From: Microbacterium sp. H83
GTDB lineage: Bacteria; Actinomycetota; Actinomycetes; Actinomycetales; Microbacteriaceae
Length of the DNA: 38,820 nucleotides
Direction of reading: 5' to 3'
NCBI RefSeq assembly: GCF_001650405.1
Contig: NZ_LWCU01000025.1
Span: forward strand, 1-38,820
Below are positions 24,797 to 32,728 of this stretch, piece after piece. Position 1 is the stretch's first letter; each line of letters starts with the position of its first letter. The notes under the pieces were generated by a model. It ran no database searches, was not told where the DNA came from, and saw only the letters and a list, made by a program, of their open reading frames with translations. The position numbers and the translations under genes were made by a program.

Positions 24797-26227
24797 ATGA
24801 CTGGGAACACTCTCGCCATCGTCATCCTCGCCGCAGGGCAGGGGACGCGAATGCGCTCACGGCTGCCGAAGGTGCTGCATCCGATCGGAGGGCGCCCGCT
24901 CGTCGGGCACGTCCTCACCACCGCCACGCGTCTCGGCGCCGACCACATCGAGGTCGTGGTCCGCCACGAGCGCGACCAGGTCGTCGCGGCGCTGACCGAG
25001 GACTACCCTGACGCAGTGTTCGTCGATCAGGACGACGTCCCCGGCACCGGACGAGCCGTGCAGGTCGCGATCGACGAGCTCCCCGCGGACTTCGACGGCG
25101 ACGTGCTGGTGCTCTCGGGCGACTGCCCCCTCGCCGACGCGGACACGCTCTCCTCCTTCCTCGCCGAGCACCGCGCCTCGGGAGCGCCGGCGACCCTCAT
25201 GACCGCTGTCGTCGACGACCCCACCGGGTACGGCCGGGTGATCCGCGACGCGGACGGCGGCGTGGACCGCATCGTCGAGCAGAAGGACGCGGATGCCGAC
25301 GAGGCGGCCGTGCGCGAGATCAATGCCGGGATGTACGTCTTCCGCGCGACGACGCTGCGCCGGTATCTCCCCGAGATCGGCGTCGACAACGCCCAGGGCG
25401 AGATGTATCTGACGGACGTCCCCGGCCTGCTCCGTCGGGACGGCGACCGCGTCGCGGCATCCGTCGTCTCCGACGTCACCGTCACCTACGGCGTCAACGA
25501 TCGCTCGCAGCTCGCGCTCGTCGGCCGCCTGCTCAACGAGCGCATCGTCCGGCACTGGCAGCGGGAGGGCGTCACCGTGGTCGACCCGGCCACCACCTGG
25601 ATCGACGACGACGCCACGCTCGCACCCGACGTGACCGTGCTGCCGAACACGCAGATCCTGCGCGCCACGAAGATCGCGGAGGGCGCCACGATCGGGCCCG
25701 ACACGACGCTCGTGGGATGCGAGGTGGGGGAGGATGCGGTCGTCCGCCGCACCGACGCCACGTTCGCGGTCATCGGGGCCGAGGCCACGGTCGGACCGTT
25801 CTCGTACCTCCGCGCCGGCACCGTCCTGGGCGCCAGGGGGAAGATCGGCGCGTACGTCGAGACCAAGAACGCCGAGATCGGCGAGGGCAGCAAGGTGCCG
25901 CACCTGTCGTACGTCGGAGACGCCACGATCGGCCGCGGCGTGAACCTCGGCGCGAGCACGATCACCGCGAACTACGACGATGTGAACAAGCACCGCACCG
26001 TCGTGGAGGACGAGGTGCACACGGGCTCGCACACGACCCTCGTCGCGCCCGTTAGGCTGGGAGCCGGCGCCAAGACGGGAGCCGGCGCCGTCGTCCGCAA
26101 GGACGTCCCGGCCGGTGCCCTCTCGATGAGCGTCGCGCCTCAGCGCAACATCGAAGGCTGGGTCGAGAAGAACAGGGCAGGCACGGGCGCGGCGGATGCC
26201 GCAGCCCGATCGCGAGACGCGGAGTAG
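24797..26227 (+). CDS. glmU: Bifunctional GlmU: GlcN-1-P acetyltransferase / GlcNAc-1-P uridyltransferase
   Basis: A 476-aa cytoplasmic enzyme making UDP-GlcNAc for peptidoglycan. The uridyltransferase half (1 to about 235) starts ILAAGQGTRMRSRLPKVLHP and includes LSGDCPLADADTL, GYGRVIRD and EINAGMYVF. The acetyltransferase half is a left-handed beta-helix of hexapeptide repeats (from about 260), with KIGAYVETKNAEIG, ASTITANYDDVNKHRT and GAGAVVRKDVPAG. Its start is unusual: ATG 24797 lies one base after the tRNA gene and the only Shine-Dalgarno-like bases are the tRNA acceptor stem. Conserved residues begin almost at once, so a later start is unlikely. prs follows after eight bases, an order common in Gram-positives. 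Confidence 0.95.
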   Translation: MTGNTLAIVILAAGQGTRMRSRLPKVLHPIGGRPLVGHVLTTATRLGADHIEVVVRHERDQVVAALTEDYPDAVFVDQDDVPGTGRAVQVAIDELPADFDGDVLVLSGDCPLADADTLSSFLAEHRASGAPATLMTAVVDDPTGYGRVIRDADGGVDRIVEQKDADADEAAVREINAGMYVFRATTLRRYLPEIGVDNAQGEMYLTDVPGLLRRDGDRVAASVVSDVTVTYGVNDRSQLALVGRLLNERIVRHWQREGVTVVDPATTWIDDDATLAPDVTVLPNTQILRATKIAEGATIGPDTTLVGCEVGEDAVVRRTDATFAVIGAEATVGPFSYLRAGTVLGARGKIGAYVETKNAEIGEGSKVPHLSYVGDATIGRGVNLGASTITANYDDVNKHRTVVEDEVHTGSHTTLVAPVRLGAGAKTGAGAVVRKDVPAGALSMSVAPQRNIEGWVEKNRAGTGAADAAARSRDAE

Positions 26228-26235
26228 GCGGACAG

Positions 26236-27270
26236 ATGGCGCGCAAGAAGAAGACGGTCGATCTGGATCGGGACAACGGGATCGCCCCGGGGCTCGTCGC
26301 CAAGACCAAGAAGCGGCTCGTCGTCGCAGGAGGCCGCTCGCATCCCGAGCTCACCGCCGCTGTCGCCGCGGCTCTCGGCACCGAGGTGGTCCCCACGGAG
26401 CACCGGACCTTCGCCTCGGGCGAGATCTACGCGCGCTTCGAGGTCTCGATCCGCGGCTGCGACCTCTTCCTCGTCCAGACGTTCGGCGAGCCGGTCAACG
26501 AGTGGCTCATGGAGACGCTCATCATGATCGACGCGGCGAAGCGGGCCTCGGCCAAGCGGATCACGGTCGTGGCCCCGTACTATCCGTACTCCCGTCAGGA
26601 CAAGAAGGGCCGCGGTCGCGAGCCGATCAGCGCCCGCCTCGTCGCCGACCTCCTCAAGACCGCCGGCGCCGACCGCGTGATGAGCGTCGACCTGCACGCC
26701 GCGCAGATCCAGGGATTCTTCGACGGCCCCGTCGACCACCTCTTCGCCAAGCCGGTGCTGCTCGACCACTTCGAGCGCACGCTGTCGGCCGCCGACCGGG
26801 AGATCCTGACCGTGGTCTCTCCCGACATGGGCCGCGTCCGTGTCGCGGACACGTGGTCGGACAGCCTCGGCGCGCCGCTCGCGATCATCCACAAGCGTCG
26901 CGATCCGAAGGTCGCCAACCAGGTGTCCGTGCACGAGATCGTCGGCGCCGTCGAAGGTCGCACCTGCCTGCTCGTCGACGACATGATCGACACCGGCGGG
27001 ACGATCGTGAAGGCCGCGCAGGCGCTCAAGGCGAACGGCGCGCACCGCGTGATCGTCGCCGCGACCCACGCGATCTTCAGCGACCCGGCGTCGGAGCGCC
27101 TCCAGGACGCCTCGATCGACGAGGTGGTCATCACCGACACGATCGCGCTCACCGAATCGCGCCGCTGGGAGACGCTCACGATCCTCCCGATCGCGCCGCT
27201 GCTGGCGCGCGCGATCCACGAGGTGTTCGAGGACGGCTCCGTGACGAGCATGTTCGGCGGCGACGCCTGA
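26236..27270 (+). CDS. prs: Ribose-phosphate pyrophosphokinase (PRPP synthetase)
   Basis: A 344-aa enzyme that makes PRPP from ribose-5-phosphate and ATP for purine, pyrimidine, His, Trp and NAD synthesis. Motifs are FASGEIYARFEVSIRG, APYYPYSRQDKKGRGREPIS (flexible and ATP-binding regions), MSVDLHAAQIQGFFDGPVDH and the PRPP loop LLVDDMIDTGGT. It is about 20-25 residues longer than many bacterial homologues owing to a Lys/Asp-rich N-terminal extension (ARKKKTVDLDRD). The start is the first ATG after glmU, with the weak ribosome site GGCGGA. Transcribed with glmU. Confidence 0.95.
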   Translation: MARKKKTVDLDRDNGIAPGLVAKTKKRLVVAGGRSHPELTAAVAAALGTEVVPTEHRTFASGEIYARFEVSIRGCDLFLVQTFGEPVNEWLMETLIMIDAAKRASAKRITVVAPYYPYSRQDKKGRGREPISARLVADLLKTAGADRVMSVDLHAAQIQGFFDGPVDHLFAKPVLLDHFERTLSAADREILTVVSPDMGRVRVADTWSDSLGAPLAIIHKRRDPKVANQVSVHEIVGAVEGRTCLLVDDMIDTGGTIVKAAQALKANGAHRVIVAATHAIFSDPASERLQDASIDEVVITDTIALTESRRWETLTILPIAPLLARAIHEVFEDGSVTSMFGGDA

Positions 27271-27276
27271 TCCGAC

Positions 27277-27295
27277 TTAGGGGACGCTTACCTAG
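27277..27295 (+). promoter_or_regulatory. DtxR/IdeR-like iron box before flavin electron-transfer operon
   Basis: TTAGGGGACGCTTACCTAG matches the actinobacterial iron-box consensus TTAGGTTAGGCTAACCTAA at 14 of 19 positions, counted by eye, including both outer arms TTAGG and ACCTA. It overlaps the predicted -35 of the downstream operon, so iron-loaded DtxR/IdeR could repress it. Confidence 0.55.
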
Positions 27296-27315
27296 GCACA
27301 GCCCGCACATAGATC
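27288..27315 (+). promoter_or_regulatory. Predicted promoter of FMN-lipoprotein/apbE/NqrB-FNR operon
   Basis: TTACCT (27288-27293) and TAGATC (27310-27315) are separated by 16 bases. The -35 lies inside the iron-box-like dyad. The leader is about 45 bases, with GGGAGG at 27353-27358 as ribosome site. Confidence 0.45.
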
Positions 27316-27364
27316 TGATCCCTACGGTCGAAGGACAACACCGATCACGGCCGGGAGGACCATC

Positions 27365-27832
27365 ATGATCCGCACGACTGCACCGAGTTCCGTTCGCAAG
27401 GGCGCCGCCCTCGCCGGCGTCGCAGGACTCCTCGTCCTCGCAGGGTGCTCCGGCACCGCCGACGCCGAGAACGACACGTCGACCGACACCGGCACCGACA
27501 CCAGCACCGAGTCGTCGGATGCCGGTGCGAGCGGCGACTACGCCGACGGGACCTACACTGCCGACGGCTCGTACCAGACCCCCGAGACCGTCGAGACGAT
27601 CACGGTCACGCTGACCGTCGCCGACGGCGTCGTGTCCGAGGTCGAGGTGACCGGCGACCCGCAGGCCCGCGAGACCGAGCAGTACCAGGGACAGTTCATC
27701 GACGGCATCTCCGACGAGGTCGTGGGCAAGTCGCTCGACGACATCGAGGTCAGCCGCGTCGCCGGCTCGTCGCTCACGAGCGGCGGCTTCAACGAGGCCG
27801 TCGAGTCGATCAAGGAGCAGGCCGCCGCCTGA
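27365..27832 (+). CDS. FMN-binding-domain lipoprotein (extracytosolic flavin carrier)
   Basis: A 155-aa lipoprotein with lipobox LVLAGC (Cys 28), a Thr/Asp/Ser-rich linker to about 58, and one FMN_bind domain (about 59-155): YADGTYTADGSYQTPETVET, VTLTVADGVVSEVEVTGDPQ, QFIDGISDEVVGKSLDDIEV. Near the C-terminus VAGSSLTSGGFNEAV occupies the place of the ApbE flavinylation motif; T138 is the likely covalent FMN site. The motif departs from the classical (S/T)GA(T/S), so flavinylation is inferred. The ApbE transferase follows after 18 bases and the membrane reductase after that, supporting a role as surface electron shuttle. GGGAGG at 27353-27358 sets the start. Confidence 0.85.
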   Translation: MIRTTAPSSVRKGAALAGVAGLLVLAGCSGTADAENDTSTDTGTDTSTESSDAGASGDYADGTYTADGSYQTPETVETITVTLTVADGVVSEVEVTGDPQARETEQYQGQFIDGISDEVVGKSLDDIEVSRVAGSSLTSGGFNEAVESIKEQAAA

Positions 27833-27850
27833 GGCGCCTGAGTCGCGATC

Positions 27851-28708
27851 ATGGCGATCTGGCGTTTCGACGCGATCGGCACCCGCTGGGAGATCGAGAC
27901 GACGCACGACCTCGGCGCCGACGAACGAGACCTCGTCGGCGCCGAGATCGAGCGCTTCGACCGGGAGTGGTCGCGGTTCCGCGAGGACTCCGAGGTCACC
28001 CGCGTCGCCCGTGCCGGCGGTGCGGTCATCTCGCCGGATGCCGCGCCGATGCTCGACGCGTATCGACAGCTGTCGGCGGCGACCCGCGGGGCGGTGAGCC
28101 CGCTGATCGGCGCGAGCCTGGAGGCTCTGGGATACGACGCCGCGTACAGTCTCGTCGCACGGCATCCGACCGCAGCGCCCGAGGACTGGCCCGAGCTCGT
28201 CACCTGGACGGCCGACGCGGTCACGGCATCCGTCCCGGCCCTCCTCGATGTGGGAGCGCTCGGCAAGGGGCGCCTCGTCGATCTCGTCGCGGGTGTCCTC
28301 GCCGAGGTGCCGGGCGACCTCGTCATCGATGCGGGCGGCGACATGCGTGCGCGCGGCGGCGCGGTGCGCGTCGGGCTCGAGCATCCGTACGATCCGACGA
28401 AGGCGATCGGCGTGGTCGAGCTGCGGGATGCCGCGCTGGCCGCATCCGCCGTCAATCGGCGGGCCTGGGGCGACGGCCTCCATCACGTCCTCGACGCCCG
28501 CACCGGAGTGCCCGTGCTCACCTGGGCGGCGACGTGGGCCTTCGCCTCCGACACCATGCGCGCGGATGCCGTCGCCACCGCGCTCTTCTTCGACGGCGGG
28601 CCGGAGCTCGCCGCCTCGTGGGGCGTCGAGTGGGTGCGCATGACCACCGACGGGCGCGTCGAGCGCTCTCCCGGCTGCCCCGCCGAGCTGTTCCTCGCCC
28701 GCCGCTGA
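27851..28708 (+). CDS. apbE: ApbE-like FAD:protein FMN transferase
   Basis: A 285-aa enzyme that moves FMN from FAD onto a Thr/Ser of target proteins outside the membrane. Motifs are WRFDAIGTRWEIET at the N-terminus, FDREWSRFREDSEVTRV, VGALGKGRLVDLVAG, the metal and flavin motif VIDAGGDMRARGG, HHVLDARTGVPV and FASDTMRADAVATALFF, all in ApbE order. No signal peptide or lipobox is seen, unlike many ApbE proteins, so export is uncertain or modification may occur before export. It lies between its likely target (FMN lipoprotein) and the membrane reductase. The ribosome site is weak, suggesting coupling to the upstream gene. Confidence 0.9.
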   Translation: MAIWRFDAIGTRWEIETTHDLGADERDLVGAEIERFDREWSRFREDSEVTRVARAGGAVISPDAAPMLDAYRQLSAATRGAVSPLIGASLEALGYDAAYSLVARHPTAAPEDWPELVTWTADAVTASVPALLDVGALGKGRLVDLVAGVLAEVPGDLVIDAGGDMRARGGAVRVGLEHPYDPTKAIGVVELRDAALAASAVNRRAWGDGLHHVLDARTGVPVLTWAATWAFASDTMRADAVATALFFDGGPELAASWGVEWVRMTTDGRVERSPGCPAELFLARR

Positions 28709-28735
28709 CGCCTCGAAGTAGGGAAGAGTAGACCC

Positions 28736-30310
28736 GTGATCACCTCCATCACCGCCCTGAGGCAGCGCGTGCTCGCGATGCTCGGCGGCATCTCGATGTA
28801 CCGCCTCGTGCTGTTCGCGCTCCTCGCCCTCGCGCTGATCGCCGTCGTGCTGTCGGCGCTCGGCGTGATCGTCTCGCCGACCCCGGCGGAGATCCTCGCC
28901 TCGTTCGCCGTGCTCGCGATCGTGATCTCCGGTGTGGATGCCGCGGCCCAGCGCGTCCTCCGGCTTCCCTGGCGCATCGAGTCCTCGCTGGTGACCGCCC
29001 TGATCCTGCTGTTCGTGCTGCGTCCGGGGCTCGAGCCGACCGCGCTGCTCGGTCTCGCGATCGCCGCGGCGGTGGCGAGCCTGTCGAAGTACCTGATCGC
29101 GTGGAGGGGACGACACATCCTCAACCCGGCGGCGTTCGGAGCATCCGTGGTGTCGATCCTCGGCTCCTTCGGCGCATTCGAATGGCTCGGCACCTCGTCG
29201 TCGTGGTGGGTGGGCACGCCGTCGCTGTTCCTGCCCGTGGTGGTGCTCGGCCTCGCGGTGCTGTGGCGCACCGAGAAGGTGCGCATCGTGCTCGTGTTCC
29301 TGATCGTCGCGATCGGCGTCTCGGTGCTGCGCCAGGCCGTGCAGGCGCAGGAGTTCGACATCGCGTTCGACCTCGGCGCCGCGCTCTCGTTCGCGGTGCT
29401 GCAGTCGCCGTTCCTCTTCCTCGGCGCGTTCATGGTGTCCGAGCCGCTGACGCTGCCCCCGCGCCGCTGGCAGCAGTTCTCCGTCGCCGGCCTCGTCGGC
29501 GTCCTCGCGGGGTGGCCGATCGCGATCGGCGGACTGTTCACCCTCGGTCAGGAGCGCGCGCTGCTCATCGGCAACCTCCTGGCGTTCGCCTTCGCGCTCC
29601 GCGGCTCGGTGCGCCTCGTGCTGCAGGAGCGACGGTTCATCACCCCGACCGCGCAGGAGCTGACGTTCCGCGCGAAGGGGAAGGTCCGCTTCCTGGCCGG
29701 CCAGTATCTCGAGCTCGACGTCCCGCATCGCCGTCCGGACGCGCGAGGCACACGTCGGGAGTTCAGCATCGTCTCGGCGCCCGGTGATCTGCCGACGCTC
29801 CGCATCGCCTACAAGGACGGCGATCAGCAGCATCCGTCCAGCTACAAGCGTGCGCTGGCCGGCGCCGACCCCGGCGCGACCCTCGCGGTCACGGGCACCT
29901 GGGGCGACTTCCTGCTGCCGCGCTCCGAGGCCCCCGTGCTCATGGTCGCCGCGGGCATCGGCGTGACGCCGTTCGTCTCGCAGCTGCGCCAGCTGCAGCT
30001 CGACGGGCGGGAGCGCGACGTGGTGCTCGTGTACGTGGCATCCGACAGCTCCGAGCTCGCCTTCCGCGACGAGCTCGCCGCGACCGGCGCACGCGTGATC
30101 GTCTTCACCCGTGACGAGCCCGCAGACCTCCCCGCGCACTGGACGTGGGCGCAGGGCGCCCGGCTCGACGCCGACGGGCTGGAGCGCCGGGTCCCCGATC
30201 TGGGCGCGCGTCACGCCTACATCTCCGGACCGCCGCGTCTGATCGCCGACCTCGCTCCGGCCCTCCAGAAGGCGCGGTCGCTGACCACCGACGCCTTCGC
30301 CGGCTACTGA
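28736..30310 (+). CDS. Fusion of NqrB/RnfD-like membrane domain and ferredoxin-reductase (FNR) domain
   Basis: A 524-aa membrane oxidoreductase. The first ~300 residues are hydrophobic with about ten helices and contain GRHILNPAAFGASVVSILG, similar to the conserved helix of NqrB/RnfD. The C-terminal ~215 residues are a soluble FNR module: FLAGQYLELDVPH, FAD-binding R341-E-F-S, SYKRAL and the NAD(P) motif G407-IGVTP, ending YISGPPRLI. Predicted role: take electrons from cytoplasmic NAD(P)H through FAD across the membrane to the FMN lipoprotein. GTG 28736 follows AGGGAAG. The last seven bases overlap the convergent histidine kinase gene. The electron acceptor is unknown; the iron box upstream suggests ferric iron or siderophores. 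Confidence 0.85.
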   Translation: MITSITALRQRVLAMLGGISMYRLVLFALLALALIAVVLSALGVIVSPTPAEILASFAVLAIVISGVDAAAQRVLRLPWRIESSLVTALILLFVLRPGLEPTALLGLAIAAAVASLSKYLIAWRGRHILNPAAFGASVVSILGSFGAFEWLGTSSSWWVGTPSLFLPVVVLGLAVLWRTEKVRIVLVFLIVAIGVSVLRQAVQAQEFDIAFDLGAALSFAVLQSPFLFLGAFMVSEPLTLPPRRWQQFSVAGLVGVLAGWPIAIGGLFTLGQERALLIGNLLAFAFALRGSVRLVLQERRFITPTAQELTFRAKGKVRFLAGQYLELDVPHRRPDARGTRREFSIVSAPGDLPTLRIAYKDGDQQHPSSYKRALAGADPGATLAVTGTWGDFLLPRSEAPVLMVAAGIGVTPFVSQLRQLQLDGRERDVVLVYVASDSSELAFRDELAATGARVIVFTRDEPADLPAHWTWAQGARLDADGLERRVPDLGARHAYISGPPRLIADLAPALQKARSLTTDAFAGY

Positions 30311-31839
30311 GCGTCGCCGGGCGCCGCGGGAGCCGCGGGAGTCTGGGGAACCTGGGCGGGAGTGATCGGGATGCGCACCGTGAAGGTCGTGTCGCCGGGC
30401 CGGCTCGACACGGTGATGACACCGCCGTGGCCCTCGACGATGGCCTTCGCGATCGCGAGGCCGAGTCCTGTGCCGCCCGTCTGGCGCGCGCGCGAGCTGT
30501 CTCCGCGCGCGAAGCGGGCGAACAGCTCGTCTCGCACCACCGGGTCGATCCCGGGACCGTCGTCGTGCACGCGGACCACCGCGTCGTCGCCCTCGCGGCC
30601 CACGCGCAGCGTGACGGTGGTTCCCGCCGGGGTGTGCGTCCTGGCGTTCGCGAGCAGGTTGCCGACGACCTGATGCATCCGCCCGGCGTCGCCCACGATG
30701 ACGACGGGCTCCTCGGGCACTTCGATGCTCCATCGGTGGTCGGGCGCCGTCGGCCGCGCGTCGGTGAGGCTCTCCACGGCGAGCTGGGCGAGATCGACGC
30801 TGCCGTAGACGAGCTCCCTGCCCTCGTCGAGGCGGGCGAGCAGCAGCAGGTCCTCGACCAGGCGGGTCATCCGCAGCGACTGCGCCTGGATCCGCTCGAG
30901 CGAGGTCGTCGTCCCCTCGATGGCGGCCGGTCCGCCCTGCTGCTTGAGAGCGCGCAGCGACAGCTCGGAGTATCCGCGGATCGATGACAGCGGCGTGCGG
31001 AGCTCATGGCTCGCGTCGGCGACGAAGCGACGCATCCGCTCCTCGTTCTTCTGGCGCGCGGCGAGCGAGGTGTTGACGTGGTCGAGGAGCGTGTTCAGTG
31101 ACGCGCCCACGAGACCGGTCTCGGTGCGCGGGTCCGCCTCCGCTGCCGGCACGCGCTCGGTGATCTCGACCTCGCCGCGGTCCAGAGGCTGGTTGGCGAC
31201 ACGCGTCGCGGTGGCCGCGACCGCACGGAGCGGTTTGAGCCCCACCCTGATCGTGATCGCCGTCGTCAGTGCGAGCAGGATCAGGCCGCCGATCGTCGCC
31301 AGGGCGATCACGGTGAGCAGCGTCGCCAGTTGATTCTGGATCTCGGTGCGGGGAAGGCCGGTGACGACGTTCGCGCCGTTCGCCGCCTTCTGCGCGAACA
31401 CCATGTACGAACCGAAATCGTCGAGGGTGACGGTAGCGCTCGGCTGGCCGCCGAGCGCGGCGTCGATCCGCCGGAGATCGGAGCTCGTCAGGGTCTGCGC
31501 GACCCCGCCCCACTCGTCCTTCGTGTCGGGGAAGAGCACACCGCTGGTGCCTCCCTCCGAGCTCGACACCGCCAGCAGGAGGCCGGGGACGCGAACATCG
31601 TTGATGTCGAGGACGTTCTCCACGGTCGCCAACTGGGCCGGCACCCGACCGACCCATTGGGTCACCTGGCTCGAGTAGCTCTTCAGGCGATCCTCGAGCT
31701 GGCGCTCCATGGTCGCTCCGAGCGTCGCGCTCGTGATCACCGCCACGATCACGAGGATGAGCGACACGAATCCGATGACCGCCGTCATGAGCCGCGTCTG
31801 CAGGCTCATCGGTCGGCCCGACATTCTCGTCAGACTCAC
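30304..31839 (-). CDS. Two-component sensor histidine kinase
   Basis: A 511-aa membrane kinase starting at GTG 31839, which overlaps the response-regulator stop (GTGA). Transmembrane helix 1 is at about 16-40 and helix 2 at about 172-198, with an extracytoplasmic sensor loop of ~130 residues between them. A HAMP domain follows (about 198-260). The HisKA motif FVADASHELRTPLSSIRGY has the phospho-accepting H278. The ATPase domain shows NLLANARTHTP (N box), VHDDGPGIDP (G1) and GGTGLGLAIAKAIVEGHGG (G2). The tail is Ala/Pro-rich. The domain order is that of OmpR-partner kinases of the MprB/TcrY kind. The signal is unknown; the divergent ABC exporter suggests envelope stress or antimicrobial peptides. 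Confidence 0.94.
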   Translation of the reverse strand: MSLTRMSGRPMSLQTRLMTAVIGFVSLILVIVAVITSATLGATMERQLEDRLKSYSSQVTQWVGRVPAQLATVENVLDINDVRVPGLLLAVSSSEGGTSGVLFPDTKDEWGGVAQTLTSSDLRRIDAALGGQPSATVTLDDFGSYMVFAQKAANGANVVTGLPRTEIQNQLATLLTVIALATIGGLILLALTTAITIRVGLKPLRAVAATATRVANQPLDRGEVEITERVPAAEADPRTETGLVGASLNTLLDHVNTSLAARQKNEERMRRFVADASHELRTPLSSIRGYSELSLRALKQQGGPAAIEGTTTSLERIQAQSLRMTRLVEDLLLLARLDEGRELVYGSVDLAQLAVESLTDARPTAPDHRWSIEVPEEPVVIVGDAGRMHQVVGNLLANARTHTPAGTTVTLRVGREGDDAVVRVHDDGPGIDPVVRDELFARFARGDSSRARQTGGTGLGLAIAKAIVEGHGGVITVSSRPGDTTFTVRIPITPAQVPQTPAAPAAPGDAQ

Positions 31840-32573
31840 TGAGGCGCCTTGATCATGTAGCCCACTCCGCGCACCGTGTGCAGCAGAGGAGCGCGGCCGG
31901 CGTCGATCTTCTTGCGCAGGTACGAGATGTACAGCTCGACCACCGACGACTTTCCGCCGAAGTCGTAGCTCCACACCCTGTCGAGGATCTGCGCCTTCGA
32001 CAGCACACGGCGCTCGTTGCGCATGAGGTACCGGAGCAGCTCGAACTCCGTCGCGGTCAGCTCGATCTCGGTGCCGTCGCGCATGACCTCGTGACTGTCC
32101 TCGTTGAGAGTGAGGTCGGCGACCCGCAGGATCGACTGGCCGTCGTCCGCGGTGGCGTGACCGGTGCGGCGGATGATGGCACGCAGACGCGCGATGACCT
32201 CCTCGAGGCTGAACGGCTTCGTGACGTAGTCGTCTCCGCCCGCGGTCAGGCCGGCGACGCGGTCACCCACGGCATCCTTGGCGGTGAGGAAGAGGACCGG
32301 CACGAGGCTGCCCGATTCGCGCAGACGCCGCAGCACGGCCATCCCGTCGAGGTCGGGCATCATGATGTCGAGGACCAGCGCGTCGGGCTCGAACTCCCTC
32401 GCGACCTGCAGCGCCTCGAGCCCCGACGATGCGGTGCGCACCTCCCACCCTTCCATGCGCAGCGCCATGGCGAGCAGGTCCGTGAGCATCTGCTCGTCGT
32501 CGACGGCGAGGATGCGCAGGGGGGAGCCGTCGGGACGGCGCAGTTCGGGGAGGTCGGTGCTCATGACCCCCAT
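31836..32573 (-). CDS. OmpR/PhoB-family response regulator
   Basis: A 245-aa regulator. The receiver carries D25-D26 (ILAVDDE), acceptor D69 (ALVLDIMMPDLDG), the conserved Ser/Thr (LFLTAKD) and Lys (YVTKPFSLEE). The C-terminal winged helix (about 150-245) has IELTATEFELLRYLMRN, then VLDRVW-type and SSVVELYISYLRKKID segments and the closing LLHTVRGVGYMIK. AGGAGA nine bases before ATG 32573 supports that start; ATG 32564 is an alternative. Three CTATGG-like repeats just upstream are candidate binding sites, for itself and for the divergent ABC exporter genes. It is coupled to the kinase gene by a four-base overlap. Confidence 0.95.
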   Translation of the reverse strand: MGVMSTDLPELRRPDGSPLRILAVDDEQMLTDLLAMALRMEGWEVRTASSGLEALQVAREFEPDALVLDIMMPDLDGMAVLRRLRESGSLVPVLFLTAKDAVGDRVAGLTAGGDDYVTKPFSLEEVIARLRAIIRRTGHATADDGQSILRVADLTLNEDSHEVMRDGTEIELTATEFELLRYLMRNERRVLSKAQILDRVWSYDFGGKSSVVELYISYLRKKIDAGRAPLLHTVRGVGYMIKAPQ

Positions 32574-32586
32574 TCTGCGGAATCTC

Positions 32587-32614
32587 CTATGGGATCTCTA
32601 TGGAGAGGACTATG
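32587..32614. promoter_or_regulatory. Three phased CTATG(G/C) direct repeats between response regulator and ABC exporter genes
   Basis: CTATGG at 32587-32592, CTATGG at 32598-32603 and CTATGC at 32610-32615 recur every 11-12 bases, one helical turn, which is how OmpR-type dimers bind tandem half-sites. They lie 14-42 bases upstream of the regulator gene and over 110 bases upstream of the exporter start. Autoregulation is the simplest reading. Confidence 0.5.
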
Positions 32615-32728
32615 CATCGGCTGTGAGTCGTTCGATCATACGATTCCCATCATCTCCGCATCGATCTCGCAGAACTGCGCTCCCTACCGTCGTCATCGGC
32701 CCGCGAACGTCGCGGCGGAAGGAGACAC

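Noticed and set aside
27176..30733. Very long open frame on the minus strand opposite the flavin cassette
   Set aside because: It is Arg/Gly/Asp-rich with no domain, and lies antisense to three well-recognised genes. At ~70% GC such shadow frames are expected.
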